From contig NZ_JARVRX010000010.1 in NCBI RefSeq assembly GCF_030209435.1, positions 1-64,000 of the forward strand: a stretch of DNA of 64,000 bases. The letters run 5' to 3'. The stretch comes from Mycolicibacterium sp. lyk4-40-TYG-92 (lineage in GTDB: Bacteria > Actinomycetota > Actinomycetes > Mycobacteriales > Mycobacteriaceae). Shown in pieces: positions 37,706 to 46,835 of the stretch. The translations under genes were made by a program, and so were the position numbers. The notes under the pieces are model-generated. The model ran no database searches, had not been told where the DNA came from, and saw nothing but the letters and a program-made list of their open reading frames with translations. How positions within the stretch are numbered: the first letter of the stretch is position 1; each line of letters begins with the position of its first letter.

Positions 37706-37763
37706 GGGCCCCGAATTGCACACGAAACACGGTGTGTCGCTGTACAAACACGGCCGCTCGCGG
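37706..37763. repeat. Palindromic repeat, type B, right copy (inverted)
   Basis: On the minus strand this matches the left copy at 36617 onward: 23 identical bases, then TTTCGTG and GGGGCC blocks, with a few changes and two single-base gaps. It starts immediately after the stop of the DUF559-type gene and is followed by a run of seven A at 37764-37770. Confidence 0.85.
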
Positions 37764-37771
37764 GAAAAAAA

Positions 37772-38239
37772 CTAGGGCCCGATGTTGCGGGAGGGGCGGG
37801 TGCGGAGGTGGTGGACGTAGTCGGCGGGGGCACCGGCGATCTCGGCCGCCTCGGCCATCACTCCGAGGTATCGGGCTGAGGGCAGCCCGCCCTCCCAGGC
37901 GTCGACGACGTACATCCAGGCGAGCACCGGGTCGGTCGAGGTGTCCGAGGACACCCGGTGCACCCGGCAGCGGATCTTCTTGTGGATGCCGAGTTCGGAG
38001 CCTTCCCAGCGGTCCAGGCGTTCCTCGTCCTCGCGGGTCATGTCGTAGAGCACGACGAAGACCTTCGACAGCGGATCCTCGACCAGCGTCGCCAGCGCGC
38101 CCTCCCAGCCGATGTCGGCGCCGGCGAACGTCAGTCGCCAGCCGTGCAGCCACCCCGTGGCCGCCATCGGAGAATGAGGGGCCCGCTGAAGCATCTGCTC
38201 CGGATGCATGTTCGATCCGTAAGCGGCGTAGAGCGGCAC
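37772..38239 (-). CDS. Gamma-glutamylcyclotransferase-like protein (Rv3304-like)
   Basis: A 155-residue protein of the AIG2/gamma-glutamylcyclotransferase-like fold. The phosphate-like loop YAAYGSNM at residues 4-11 is the family signature, and an acidic residue in EGSELGIHKK fits the catalytic Glu region. Substrate unknown; true cyclotransferases release 5-oxoproline from gamma-glutamyl peptides. GTG start at 38239. Divergent from lpdA, as Rv3304 is from lpdA in M. tuberculosis. Confidence 0.85.
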   Translation of the reverse strand: MPLYAAYGSNMHPEQMLQRAPHSPMAATGWLHGWRLTFAGADIGWEGALATLVEDPLSKVFVVLYDMTREDEERLDRWEGSELGIHKKIRCRVHRVSSDTSTDPVLAWMYVVDAWEGGLPSARYLGVMAEAAEIAGAPADYVHHLRTRPSRNIGP

Positions 38240-38299
38240 TCGGCAAGCCTACGGCTTGTTGTCCGGCGACCAACACCCAACTCAGGGTTAGATGTAGCC

Positions 38300-39715
38300 G
38301 TGGCTACCCGCATCGTGATCATCGGCGGCGGTCCCGCCGGGTATGAGGCAGCCCTGGTTGCCGCCGGTTACGGCCCTGAGGCAACTGAGGTCACCGTCGT
38401 CGACCGGGACGGTATCGGTGGTGCCTGCGTGCTCTGGGACTGCGTGCCGTCCAAGACGTTCATCGCTTCGAGCGGCGTGCGCACCGAGTTGCGCAGGGCC
38501 GACGGGCTGGGCTTCGACATCAAGATCGAGGACGCCAAGATCTCGTTGCCGCAGATCAACAACCGGGTCAAGACGCTGGCTCGGAGCCAGTCGGTCGACA
38601 TCGGCGGTCAGTTGCTGCGCGCCGGTGTCAACGTGGTGGCCGGCTGTGGCGAGCTCGTCGACAGCATCCCCGGCATGGCGCACCACCGCGTGAAGGTCAC
38701 GACGCCCGACGGCCGAACCGGCGTTCTCAAGGCCGACGTCGTGCTGATCGCCACCGGCGCCAGCCCCCGGGTGCTGCCCAACGCGAAACCCGACGGTGAA
38801 CGCATCCTGAACTGGCGTCAGCTGTACGACCTGAACGACCTGCCCGAGCACCTGGTCATCGTGGGCTCCGGTGTCACCGGCGCCGAGTTCTGCAACGCCT
38901 ACACCGAACTCGGCGTCAAGGTCACGGTCGTGGCCAGCCGCGACCAGATCCTGCCGCATGAAGACTCCGACGCCGCCGCGGTGCTCGAGGAGGTGTTCTC
39001 CGAGCGCGGTGTGACGTTGGTCAAGAACGCCCGCGCCGATTCGGTGGTCCGCACCGAAACCGGCATCAAGGTGAGCCTCGCCGACGGCCGCGTCGTGGAG
39101 GGCAGCCACGCGTTGATGAGTATCGGGTCGGTACCCAACACCTCGGGCCTGGGGCTGGAGAAGGCCGGCATCGAGCTCGGTCCCGGCAACTACTTGACGG
39201 TCGACCGCGTGTCGCGCACCAAGGCGCCGGGCATCTACGCGGCCGGCGACTGTACAGGCCTGCTGCCGCTGGCCTCAGTGGCCGCCATGCAGGGCCGCAT
39301 CGCGATGTATCACGCTCTCGGTGAAGGGGTTTCGCCGATCAAGCTGCGGACCGTCGCGGCCGCGGTGTTCACCCGCCCCGAGATTGCCGCGGTCGGGGTG
39401 CCGCAGTCGGCGATCGATGCCGGCACCGTCCCGGCCCGCACCCTGATGCTGCCGCTGACCACCAATGCGCGCGCGAAGATGTCGTTGGTGCGGCGCGGTT
39501 TTGTCAAGATCTTCTGTCGACCGGCGACGGGCGTGGTGATCGGCGGCGTCGTGGTCGCGCCGATCGCCTCCGAGCTGATCCTGCCGATCGCGCTCGCGGT
39601 GCAGAACCGGATCTCGGTGACGGACCTCGCCCAGACGCTGTCGGTGTATCCGTCGTTCTCGGGTTCGATCGTCGAGGCGGCCCGCCGGCTCATGGCGCAC
39701 GACGATCTGGACTGA
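38300..39715 (+). CDS. lpdA: LpdA flavoprotein disulfide reductase / quinone reductase
   Basis: A 471-residue FAD protein of the lipoamide-dehydrogenase fold. FAD motif IVIIGGGPAGYEAA, the disulfide pair Cys43/Cys48 in GGACVLWDCVPSK, NAD(P) motif VIVGSGVTGAEF, and the second FAD strand GIYAAGDCTG are present. The C-terminal interface motif, normally HPTxSE with the catalytic His, reads YPSFSGS here, so lipoamide turnover is not expected. The M. tuberculosis homologue Rv3303c is a quinone reductase of this kind. GTG at 38300 is used. It precedes glpD2 as in M. tuberculosis. Confidence 0.95.
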   Translation: MATRIVIIGGGPAGYEAALVAAGYGPEATEVTVVDRDGIGGACVLWDCVPSKTFIASSGVRTELRRADGLGFDIKIEDAKISLPQINNRVKTLARSQSVDIGGQLLRAGVNVVAGCGELVDSIPGMAHHRVKVTTPDGRTGVLKADVVLIATGASPRVLPNAKPDGERILNWRQLYDLNDLPEHLVIVGSGVTGAEFCNAYTELGVKVTVVASRDQILPHEDSDAAAVLEEVFSERGVTLVKNARADSVVRTETGIKVSLADGRVVEGSHALMSIGSVPNTSGLGLEKAGIELGPGNYLTVDRVSRTKAPGIYAAGDCTGLLPLASVAAMQGRIAMYHALGEGVSPIKLRTVAAAVFTRPEIAAVGVPQSAIDAGTVPARTLMLPLTTNARAKMSLVRRGFVKIFCRPATGVVIGGVVVAPIASELILPIALAVQNRISVTDLAQTLSVYPSFSGSIVEAARRLMAHDDLD

Positions 39716-39788
39716 CACACGAACAGGGCCGACCACGTAGGCTCGGGTTCGCAACGCCTACCGACGAGTAACCACGAGGAGTTCCGCC

Positions 39789-41534
39789 GTGAGTGACCCG
39801 ATTCCCGGTCCGGGCAATGGGCAGACCCTACTGAACCGCGCGCAGCGCGATACCGCGTGGAACCGGCTGGGCGCCGAGCAGTTCGACGTCATCGTGATCG
39901 GCGGCGGTGTCGTCGGTGCCGGTGCGGCGCTCGACGCGGCGACGCGCGGTTTGAAGGTCGCCCTGGTCGAGGCGCGTGACTTCGCCTCCGGCACCTCGAG
40001 CCGCAGCAGCAAGATGTTCCACGGTGGCCTGCGCTACCTCGAGCAGCTCGAGTTCGGCCTCGTCCGGGAGGCGCTGTACGAACGCGAACTGTCGCTGACG
40101 ACACTGGCGCCGCACCTCGTGAAGCCGTTGCCGTTCCTGTTCCCGCTGACCAAGCGGGTCTGGGAGCGCCCCTACATCGCCGCAGGCATCTTCCTGTACG
40201 ACCAGCTGGGTGGAGCGAAGTCGGTGCCCGCGCAGAAGCACCTGCTCAAGGCCGGGGCGCTGCGCCTGGCCCCCGGGCTCAAGCGCAGTTCGCTGATCGG
40301 TGCGATCCGCTACTACGACACCGTCGTCGACGACGCCCGGCACACCATGACCGTCGCCCGCACCGCGGCGCATTACGGCGCCGTCGTCCGCACCTCGACG
40401 CAGGTCGTGGCACTGCTCCGCGAAGGCGACCGGGTCACCGGCGTGCGGGTCCGCGATTCGGAAACCGGTGCGGTGACCGAGGTCTGCGGCCACGTGGTGG
40501 TCAACGCGACCGGGGTCTGGACCGACGAGATTCAGGCCCTGTCGAAGCAGCGCGGCCGGTTCCGGGTCCGCGCCTCCAAAGGCGTGCACATCGTCGTCCC
40601 GCGGGACCGCATCGTCAGCGAGGTGGCGATCATCCTGCGCACCGAGAAGTCGGTGCTTTTCGTCATTCCGTGGGGCACACACTGGATCATCGGCACCACC
40701 GACACCGACTGGAACCTGGACCTGGCGCACCCGGCGGCGACCAAGGCCGACATCGACTACATCCTCGGGCACGTCAACAAGGTGCTGGCCACGCCCCTCA
40801 ACCATGACGACATCGACGGCGTCTACGCGGGCCTGCGTCCGCTGCTGGCCGGTGAGAGCGAGGAAACGTCCAAGCTGTCCCGCGAGCACGCGGTCGCGGT
40901 GCCGGCCCCGGGCCTGGTGGCCATCGCCGGTGGCAAGTACACGACCTACCGGGTCATGGGTGAGGACGCCATCGACGCGGCCAGCGAGTTCGTGCCGACC
41001 CGGGTGGCGCCGTCGATCACCGAGAAGGTGCCGCTGCTCGGCGCCGACGGCTACTTCGCGCTGATCAACCAGACCGAACATGTCGGTCAGCACTACGGTC
41101 TGCATCCCTACCGGGTGCGGCACCTGCTGGACCGCTACGGCTCGCTGATCGGCGAGGTGCTGGACATGGCCGCCGACCGGCCCGAACTGCTGGAACCCAT
41201 CACCGAGGCGCCGGTGTACCTGAAGGTCGAGGCCTGGTACGCGGCCGCCGCGGAGGGCGCCCTGCACCTCGAGGACATCCTGGCCCGCCGCATGCGGATC
41301 TCCATCGAGTACCAGCACCGCGGCGTCGACTGCGCGCGCGAGGTCGCGGAAGTTGTTGCGCCCGTGCTGGGTTGGAGCGCCGAGGACATCGACCGCGAGG
41401 TTGCGACGTACCTGGCCCGCGTCGAAGCCGAGGTGCTGTCACAGACCCAGCCCGACGACGAATCGGCAGATGCGTTGCGCGCGGCAGCTCCCGAGGCTCG
41501 GTCCGAGATCCTCGAGCCGGTGCCGCTCGATTGA
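39789..41534 (+). CDS. glpD2: Glycerol-3-phosphate dehydrogenase (FAD)
   Basis: A 581-residue membrane-associated flavoenzyme oxidising glycerol-3-phosphate to dihydroxyacetone phosphate and passing electrons to quinone. FAD motif VIVIGGGVVGAGAA, the SSRSSKMFHGGLRYLE block, the active-site IGTTDTDW and the C-terminal DAO domain are those of GlpD. GTG at 39789. It lies 73 bases after lpdA, and the next gene overlaps its stop codon. Confidence 0.96.
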   Translation: MSDPIPGPGNGQTLLNRAQRDTAWNRLGAEQFDVIVIGGGVVGAGAALDAATRGLKVALVEARDFASGTSSRSSKMFHGGLRYLEQLEFGLVREALYERELSLTTLAPHLVKPLPFLFPLTKRVWERPYIAAGIFLYDQLGGAKSVPAQKHLLKAGALRLAPGLKRSSLIGAIRYYDTVVDDARHTMTVARTAAHYGAVVRTSTQVVALLREGDRVTGVRVRDSETGAVTEVCGHVVVNATGVWTDEIQALSKQRGRFRVRASKGVHIVVPRDRIVSEVAIILRTEKSVLFVIPWGTHWIIGTTDTDWNLDLAHPAATKADIDYILGHVNKVLATPLNHDDIDGVYAGLRPLLAGESEETSKLSREHAVAVPAPGLVAIAGGKYTTYRVMGEDAIDAASEFVPTRVAPSITEKVPLLGADGYFALINQTEHVGQHYGLHPYRVRHLLDRYGSLIGEVLDMAADRPELLEPITEAPVYLKVEAWYAAAAEGALHLEDILARRMRISIEYQHRGVDCAREVAEVVAPVLGWSAEDIDREVATYLARVEAEVLSQTQPDDESADALRAAAPEARSEILEPVPLD

Positions 41535-42385
41535 GCCTGCCCGTCCGTCCCGGATACGAGGGGATCGGGCCTGCCCGGCTACGGGTGCACGGCGGGCCGG
41601 TGCTGGCTGAGCTGCGGTCCCGGTTCGGTGCCGACGCCGCCGCGAAAGTCCTTGCCGGCGAGGTGCTTTGCGCTGACGGGTCGGTCGTCTCGGATGTGAC
41701 GGAGCTGCCGGCCGGTGCCTTCATCTACTGGTACCGCGACCTGCCCGACGAGGTCGTCGTTCCGTTCGACGTGCCGGTGCTGTACCGCGACGAGAACATC
41801 GTCGTGGTCGACAAGCCGCACTTCCTGGCCACCACGCCCCGCGGCGGGCACGTGGTGCAGACGGCCCTGGTGCGGCTGCGACGGGAGTTGGGGTTGTGGG
41901 AGCTGTCACCGGCACATCGGCTGGACCGGCTGACGGCCGGCGTCCTGGTGTTCACCGCACGGCGCGAGGTCCGTGGGGCGTATCAGACGATGTTCGCCTC
42001 GGGCGGGGCGGCCAAGACGTATCTGGCGCGGTCGTCGGCCGGGACGTTGGACGGGCCCGTCGAACTACGGAATCGAATTGTGAAGCGGCGCGGGTCGTTA
42101 CAGGCCGTCATCGAGCCCGGCGAGGTGAACGCGGTGACGGTGGTCGAGCCGTTGGGCTCCGGCTTGTTCCAGCTGACGCCCGCCACCGGCCGGACCCACC
42201 AGTTGCGGGTGCACATGAACTCGCTCGGGCTCCCCATCGACGGGGATCCGTTGTACCCCACGGTGCTGGATGTTCCTGCCGGCGATTTCTCGACGCCGCT
42301 GCGGTTGTTGGCGCAGCGGCTGGCCTTTGCCGACCCGGTGACCGGGGAGCAGCGGGAGTTCGTCAGCGCGCGCGAGCTCGATTAG
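41531..42385 (+). CDS. RluA-family pseudouridine synthase
   Basis: A 284-residue RNA-modifying enzyme. The catalytic Asp is in AHRLDRLTAGVL, the TGRTHQLRVHM motif of the family is near residue 215, and an N-terminal S4-like region is weak. A TTG at 41531 overlaps the glpD2 stop (TTGA) and gives the length of the related Rv3300c; no better start is seen downstream. The target could be rRNA or tRNA. In M. tuberculosis phoY1 lies between this gene and glpD2 but is absent here. Confidence 0.85.
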   Translation: MSLPVRPGYEGIGPARLRVHGGPVLAELRSRFGADAAAKVLAGEVLCADGSVVSDVTELPAGAFIYWYRDLPDEVVVPFDVPVLYRDENIVVVDKPHFLATTPRGGHVVQTALVRLRRELGLWELSPAHRLDRLTAGVLVFTARREVRGAYQTMFASGGAAKTYLARSSAGTLDGPVELRNRIVKRRGSLQAVIEPGEVNAVTVVEPLGSGLFQLTPATGRTHQLRVHMNSLGLPIDGDPLYPTVLDVPAGDFSTPLRLLAQRLAFADPVTGEQREFVSARELD

Positions 42386-42407
42386 CCCCTGTGTTCTACT
42401 GCTAGCC

Positions 42408-43178
42408 ATGGACCGCACCACGTTTGACCGCCTGTTCGACATGACCGACCGCACCGTCATCGTGACCGGCGGGACGCGCGGTATCGGCCTCGCCATGGCC
42501 GAGGGATTCGTGCTCGCCGGTGCCAATCTGGTGGTCGCCAGCCGTAAGCCCGACGCGTGCGAGGCCGCGGCCGAACACCTGCGGGGTCTGGGTGGCAAGG
42601 CGATCGGTGTGCCGACGAACATGGGCAACCTCGACGACCTCGACCGACTGGTGGACGCCACCGTCGCGGAGTTCGGCGGGATCGACGTTCTCGTGAACAA
42701 CGCCGCCAACGCACTCGCCCAGCCGTTGGGGGAGATGACGCCCGAGGCGTGGGCCAAGTCGTACGACGCCAACCTGCGTGGCCCGGTGTTCCTGGTCCAG
42801 AAAGCGTTGCCGCACTTGAAGACCAGCCCGGCGGCCGCGGTCCTGAACATGTCGTCGGTCGGCGCCTTCCAGTTCGCGCCGTTCGTCTCGATGTACGCCG
42901 CGGGCAAGGCCGCGCTGCTGTCGTTCACCCGCTCGATGGCCGCCGCCTATGCGGCCGACGGCATCCGGGTCAACGCCATCGCGCCCGGTCCGGTCGACAC
43001 CGACATGGTGCGCAACAACCCGCAAGCGATCATCGACGGCATGGCCTCCAACACCCTGCTGAAGCGGCTGGCCAACCCCGACGAAATGGTGGGCACAGCG
43101 CTGCTGTTGTGTTCGGGCGCAGGCAGTTACATCACCGGACAGGTCGTCATCGTCGACGGCGGCGGGACACCGCGGTAG
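42408..43178 (+). CDS. Short-chain dehydrogenase/reductase
   Basis: A 256-residue Rossmann-fold oxidoreductase. The cofactor motif TGGTRGIG begins at residue 20, NNAA is at 97-100, and the catalytic Ser150, Tyr163 and Lys167 are in order. The C-terminus (TGQVVIVDGGGTPR) is typical of FabG-like enzymes. Substrate unknown. It starts 22 bases after the pseudouridine synthase and may be co-transcribed. Confidence 0.9.
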   Translation: MDRTTFDRLFDMTDRTVIVTGGTRGIGLAMAEGFVLAGANLVVASRKPDACEAAAEHLRGLGGKAIGVPTNMGNLDDLDRLVDATVAEFGGIDVLVNNAANALAQPLGEMTPEAWAKSYDANLRGPVFLVQKALPHLKTSPAAAVLNMSSVGAFQFAPFVSMYAAGKAALLSFTRSMAAAYAADGIRVNAIAPGPVDTDMVRNNPQAIIDGMASNTLLKRLANPDEMVGTALLLCSGAGSYITGQVVIVDGGGTPR

Positions 43179-43184
43179 GGGACG

Positions 43185-44384
43185 TCAGTACGTGTGCAGG
43201 GGACCGTGCGTTTTTCCGTACATCACCCTGAGTGCGCAGTCGCGGACGAGTCCCTTGTCGAGGAGCTTGATGCCGGTGTTCGGGATGGCCGGGATACCAG
43301 CGAGCTTGTGGCCGAAGCGGCCCATGCGGTACTCCCGGCCCCAGGCTGCCTCCAGGCGCTGGGTGTAGTTGGTGAAGTCGCCGGGGCCACCGTTCTGCAG
43401 TGCCGCGATGACGCATTCGCCCGCGATCAGGCCGGCCTCGAGCGCCTTCGAAATGCCCGCGCCGGAAACCGGTTTGGCCGCGCCGAGCGCGTCGCCGGTG
43501 AAAACCACGCCCGGACGCCACGGCGGCCACGCGGTGAAACCCATCGGCAGCCGCCACGCCCGCACGCTCCTGCTCCTCTTCAATTCCGCGATCGACGGCA
43601 GCTCCCAGTCCCGCGGCAGGGACCCCAGAAATTCGCCGAGCAAGTGGGTGGCGTTGATCGCCTGCCAATTCCGGTAGCAGTTGACATAGCCCACGCCGAT
43701 GTTGAGCAAGCCGCCGCCCATCGGGAACACCCAGCCGTAGCCGGGTAGCTGGTCGCCCTGGAACTGCAGTTGCAGGTAGATGTCGAGCGAATCGGTGTCC
43801 GGCCGGTTGGCGGGCATCTCCGCGCGGATCGCGATGGCCGAGTAGCCGTTGTACTCCGAATCGATGTGCAGTGCGCGCTTGACAGGCGAGTACGCGCCGT
43901 CGGCGGCGATGACGGCGTCCGCCGAAATCTTCTCCCCGGTCTTGAGGACCACGCCGACCACCCGACCGTCGGCATCGAGATCGGGTCCTGCCACTTCGGC
44001 GCCCTCGCGTACTTCGGCGCCGGCCTTCTCGGCGTGCCTGAGCAACACCGTGTCCAAATGCGTACGGCTGACGGTATGTCCGTGATCGGGCATGCCGGGG
44101 CGCCGTGGGAAGGACATCTCCCAGCGACTCGGGCTGAACACCGTGACGCGGTTGACCCGGTGGAAGGTGGCGACTTCGTCGGCCAGGCCCATCTTCTGCA
44201 GGTAGCTGACGGCACGGGCGGTCAATCCGTCGCCACATGGCTTCTCGCGGGGAAACTCTGCCTTGTCCACGACCAGCACCTTGGCGCCCACCTGCGCCGC
44301 CTGCCATGCCGCCGCGGCGCCCGACGGGCCACCACCGGCGACGACGACGTCATAGCGCTGTGTCACCGTGTCCGCCCCGTTCAT
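43185..44384 (-). CDS. Geranylgeranyl-reductase family flavoprotein (MenJ-like)
   Basis: A 399-residue FAD enzyme of the geranylgeranyl reductase family: FAD motif VVVAGGGPSGAAAAW, the PCGDGLT block with conserved Cys, ADGAYSPVKR, and GDALGAAKPVSGAGISKALE. In mycobacteria the known member MenJ (Rv0561c) reduces one double bond of the menaquinone side chain. This gene lies outside a menaquinone cluster, so it could be MenJ itself or a paralogue acting on another polyprenyl lipid. It converges with the SDR gene with a 6-base gap. Confidence 0.85.
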   Translation of the reverse strand: MNGADTVTQRYDVVVAGGGPSGAAAAWQAAQVGAKVLVVDKAEFPREKPCGDGLTARAVSYLQKMGLADEVATFHRVNRVTVFSPSRWEMSFPRRPGMPDHGHTVSRTHLDTVLLRHAEKAGAEVREGAEVAGPDLDADGRVVGVVLKTGEKISADAVIAADGAYSPVKRALHIDSEYNGYSAIAIRAEMPANRPDTDSLDIYLQLQFQGDQLPGYGWVFPMGGGLLNIGVGYVNCYRNWQAINATHLLGEFLGSLPRDWELPSIAELKRSRSVRAWRLPMGFTAWPPWRPGVVFTGDALGAAKPVSGAGISKALEAGLIAGECVIAALQNGGPGDFTNYTQRLEAAWGREYRMGRFGHKLAGIPAIPNTGIKLLDKGLVRDCALRVMYGKTHGPLHTY

Positions 44385-44438
44385 CCCCGAAGTAGCTCCA
44401 GTCCACCAGCTTTCGCGTGGAGCCGCCAGGCGAACAAC

Positions 44439-44876
44439 TTACCCGTGCGGGTCGTCGACTTTCAGTGCGTCCCCGGTGTTCGAGACGAAGACGACGAGGA
44501 GCCTGGCTGATTCCGTCGGACTCGTGTTCTCCGTGAGGACATGGTGGGCGCCCGGCTGCTCCACCCAATTCTCGCCGCGGTGATAGGCGCGTACCGGTGC
44601 GTCGTCGACCTGGCTGCGCACGGTCCCGTCGAGGACGTAGGCGTAGATGAACGCGTCGCCGTGCCGGTGCGGTGCGGCGCGCGCACCGGGTGGGAACTCG
44701 ACCACCGCTGACGTGAACGTCTTACCCGGCACGTTGGGGAGCGCCTGCTCGACAAGTGGGGTCAGTGTCTCGACCGGAGGCGGCGAACCGGTATCTGCGG
44801 TCGACGACGCACCCCCAGCGCACCCGGCGAACACCGCAACGGCCAGAAGTCCTGTCGCGTAGCGTTTTCCGATCAC
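44439..44876 (-). CDS. Cupin-domain lipoprotein
   Basis: A 145-residue exported protein. The N-terminus is a lipoprotein signal with lipobox-like VFAGC (Cys19), and the rest is a single cupin barrel with metal-binding residues in PHRHGDAFIYAYVLDG and a later His in GAHHVLTE. Such cupins bind a metal and a small ligand; no function is known. Its ATG overlaps the stop of the upstream oxidoreductase (ATGA), so it is co-translated with it. Confidence 0.82.
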   Translation of the reverse strand: MIGKRYATGLLAVAVFAGCAGGASSTADTGSPPPVETLTPLVEQALPNVPGKTFTSAVVEFPPGARAAPHRHGDAFIYAYVLDGTVRSQVDDAPVRAYHRGENWVEQPGAHHVLTENTSPTESARLLVVFVSNTGDALKVDDPHG

Positions 44877-45802
44877 GGCTGCGTCCCTTCGGCGACCTGG
44901 ATGATCGTCTTTCCCGGGATGCGCTTGTCCGGCGCGAACGCTGCTACTGCTTCGGCAAGTGGCCGCACGGCGCCGACGACGGGCTTGAGGCGTCCGTCGC
45001 GCACGCGGGTGGCGAGCTCGGTCAGCTGCGAGCGGTCGGGTTCGACGACGAAGAACAGCGCGCGGCCGTTGCGGGGAAGTACCTCGGGCGGCGCCGCGAT
45101 GGACACGAGGGTTCCGCCCTCCCGCACGAGCGCGGCCGAACGAGCGAGGATGTCGCCGCCGATCACGTCGAACACGACGTCGACTTCACCAGTGTCTTCC
45201 AGCTTTTCGGTGTCGAGGTCGACGAAGGCGTCCGCGCCGAGTGCGAGTGCCTGATCGCGGTCAGCGGTTCGGCCGGTTCCGACGACGAAGGCGCCCGCCC
45301 CGTGGGCCAGCTGCACCGCGATCGAGCCGACGCCGCCCGCCGCGCCGTGAATCAGGACCACCTGGCCGGTGGTGAGATGACCGTGTGTGAACAGTCCCTG
45401 CCAGGCCGTCAATCCCGAGATGGGAAGTGCGGCGGCGACGACGTGGTCGATGTCGGCCGGTAGTGGCGCGAGGTTGCGGGCCTCGACGGCGGCGTATTCC
45501 GCGAGCGATCCGTTGCGCGTCCAGTCGGCGAGCCCGAATACCCGCTGCCCTACGGTCAATCCGGTTGTGCCGTAGCCCAACTCAACGACAACCCCTGAGA
45601 GCTCGTGGCCGGGCACGCTCGGAGTCCGGTCGCGTCCCGCGCGGTCGGTCCAGGTGCCGGGCCAGTCCAGCTCCCCGGGCGTGAAGCCGGCGGCATGTAC
45701 CCGGACGACGACGTCGTTCTCGGCGGCGTGCGGGTACGGCAGTTCCGTCAGGGACATGCCCTTGATGCCGGCATCACGATCGCTCACGGCCATGGCTTGC
45801 AT
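44873..45802 (-). CDS. NADPH quinone oxidoreductase-like MDR protein
   Basis: A 309-residue zinc-free medium-chain reductase. The GroES-like N-terminus has PGHELSGVV and the Rossmann part the motif HGAAGGVGSIAVQLA; no structural zinc Cys cluster is present, as in quinone oxidoreductases. ATG at 45802 follows a good AAGGAAGG site. It is divergent from a LysR gene, whose product probably controls it, and coupled to the cupin lipoprotein gene. Confidence 0.88.
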   Translation of the reverse strand: MQAMAVSDRDAGIKGMSLTELPYPHAAENDVVVRVHAAGFTPGELDWPGTWTDRAGRDRTPSVPGHELSGVVVELGYGTTGLTVGQRVFGLADWTRNGSLAEYAAVEARNLAPLPADIDHVVAAALPISGLTAWQGLFTHGHLTTGQVVLIHGAAGGVGSIAVQLAHGAGAFVVGTGRTADRDQALALGADAFVDLDTEKLEDTGEVDVVFDVIGGDILARSAALVREGGTLVSIAAPPEVLPRNGRALFFVVEPDRSQLTELATRVRDGRLKPVVGAVRPLAEAVAAFAPDKRIPGKTIIQVAEGTQP

Positions 45803-45869
45803 GACGTTTCCTTCCTTCGGTTCATCTCCATCAGAGCAACCGAAACCCATCAAGTCCAATGACGAGAGT

Positions 45870-45884
45870 TGATCTTTTCGATCA
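45870..45884. promoter_or_regulatory. Palindromic operator between MDR and LysR genes
   Basis: TGATC, TTTTC, GATCA: a perfect 15-base palindrome, 22 bases before the lysR ATG and about 70 bases before the divergent oxidoreductase start. A second ATCA...TGAT pair overlaps it on the right (45881-45895). Its position fits a LysR recognition site. Confidence 0.5.
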
Positions 45885-45906
45885 GCATCATTGATAGGTT
45901 GTTCCC

Positions 45907-46806
45907 ATGGAACTGCGTCAGCTCGAACACTTTCTCGCAGTGGCAAGCGCGATGAACTTCTCGCGTGCGGCGGAGCAGGCCCATGTCGTGCAGTCCGCAC
46001 TGTCGATGTCGATAGGGAAGTTGGAGAAGGAGCTCGGCGTCGAACTGTTCGACCGGACCAAGCAGCAGATCAAGATGACGCCGGCCGGTGAGTTGTTTCG
46101 CGAACATGCGCGGCGCGTCATCCAGACGGCGCGGTTGGCCAAGGATTCCCTCAGTGACTTCCGTGGGGAGTTGTCCGGAACCGTCGATCTCGGTTCGCTC
46201 ATCTCCTTCGGCACCTTGGACCTGCCGAAGGTGCTGGGGGAGTTCCACCGGACCTATCCTTTTGTCCAGATCAGACTGCGGCAGAGTCAAACAGGCTCTG
46301 CCGCTTACCTTTCCGCGATCGCAGAAGGTGCACTCGACCTCGCGCTGGTGTCCGCACCCGACCGGTTTCCGCCGCGGGTCCAGATGCAGTTGATGTGCGA
46401 AGAGCCGATGGTTTTCGTCTGCCGGGCCGACCACCGCCTGGCGCGGCGTCACCACGTGGACCTTACGTCGCTATGCGACGAGGACCTCATCGGTTTCCCT
46501 CCCGAGTTCGGGCTGAGAAGACTTGTGGAATCGGCATTTTCGGCCGCCGGCGTGTCGGCACGTACCCCGCACGAGGTGGCGCTCGAGTATTCGATCGCGG
46601 CCAGGCTGGTTCAGCATGGGTTGGGCACCATCATCATGCCTGGCAGCGAAGCCGCGAACTTTCCGGACCTGCGCGCCATAGAGATCCGGCCCGCGATCGT
46701 GTGGCAGATTTATCTGGCGTCGGCAGAGCAATCACAGATCGGACCGGCGAGCGCGAAATTGGCCGAGATGCTCCTGGCCGACGTTCGGTCCGGCGCATCC
46801 CGGTAA
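45907..46806 (+). CDS. LysR-family transcriptional regulator
   Basis: A 299-residue regulator with the winged helix-turn-helix at residues 1-60 (LRQLEHFLAVASAMNFSRAAEQ, then LFDRTKQQIKMTPAGE) and a periplasmic-binding-protein-like effector domain. Sequence resembles CynR/CbbR-like regulators in general, but the effector cannot be told. It is transcribed away from the quinone oxidoreductase/cupin pair, which it probably controls through the palindrome between them. Confidence 0.92.
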   Translation: MELRQLEHFLAVASAMNFSRAAEQAHVVQSALSMSIGKLEKELGVELFDRTKQQIKMTPAGELFREHARRVIQTARLAKDSLSDFRGELSGTVDLGSLISFGTLDLPKVLGEFHRTYPFVQIRLRQSQTGSAAYLSAIAEGALDLALVSAPDRFPPRVQMQLMCEEPMVFVCRADHRLARRHHVDLTSLCDEDLIGFPPEFGLRRLVESAFSAAGVSARTPHEVALEYSIAARLVQHGLGTIIMPGSEAANFPDLRAIEIRPAIVWQIYLASAEQSQIGPASAKLAEMLLADVRSGASR

Positions 46807-46835
46807 TCCCGCCGTGCGGGGTTACCGTGGACACC

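Noticed and set aside
37764..37770. Run of seven A beside the type B palindrome as an intrinsic terminator
   Set aside because: On neither strand does a T-run directly follow the hairpin in the direction of transcription of the gene it would end.
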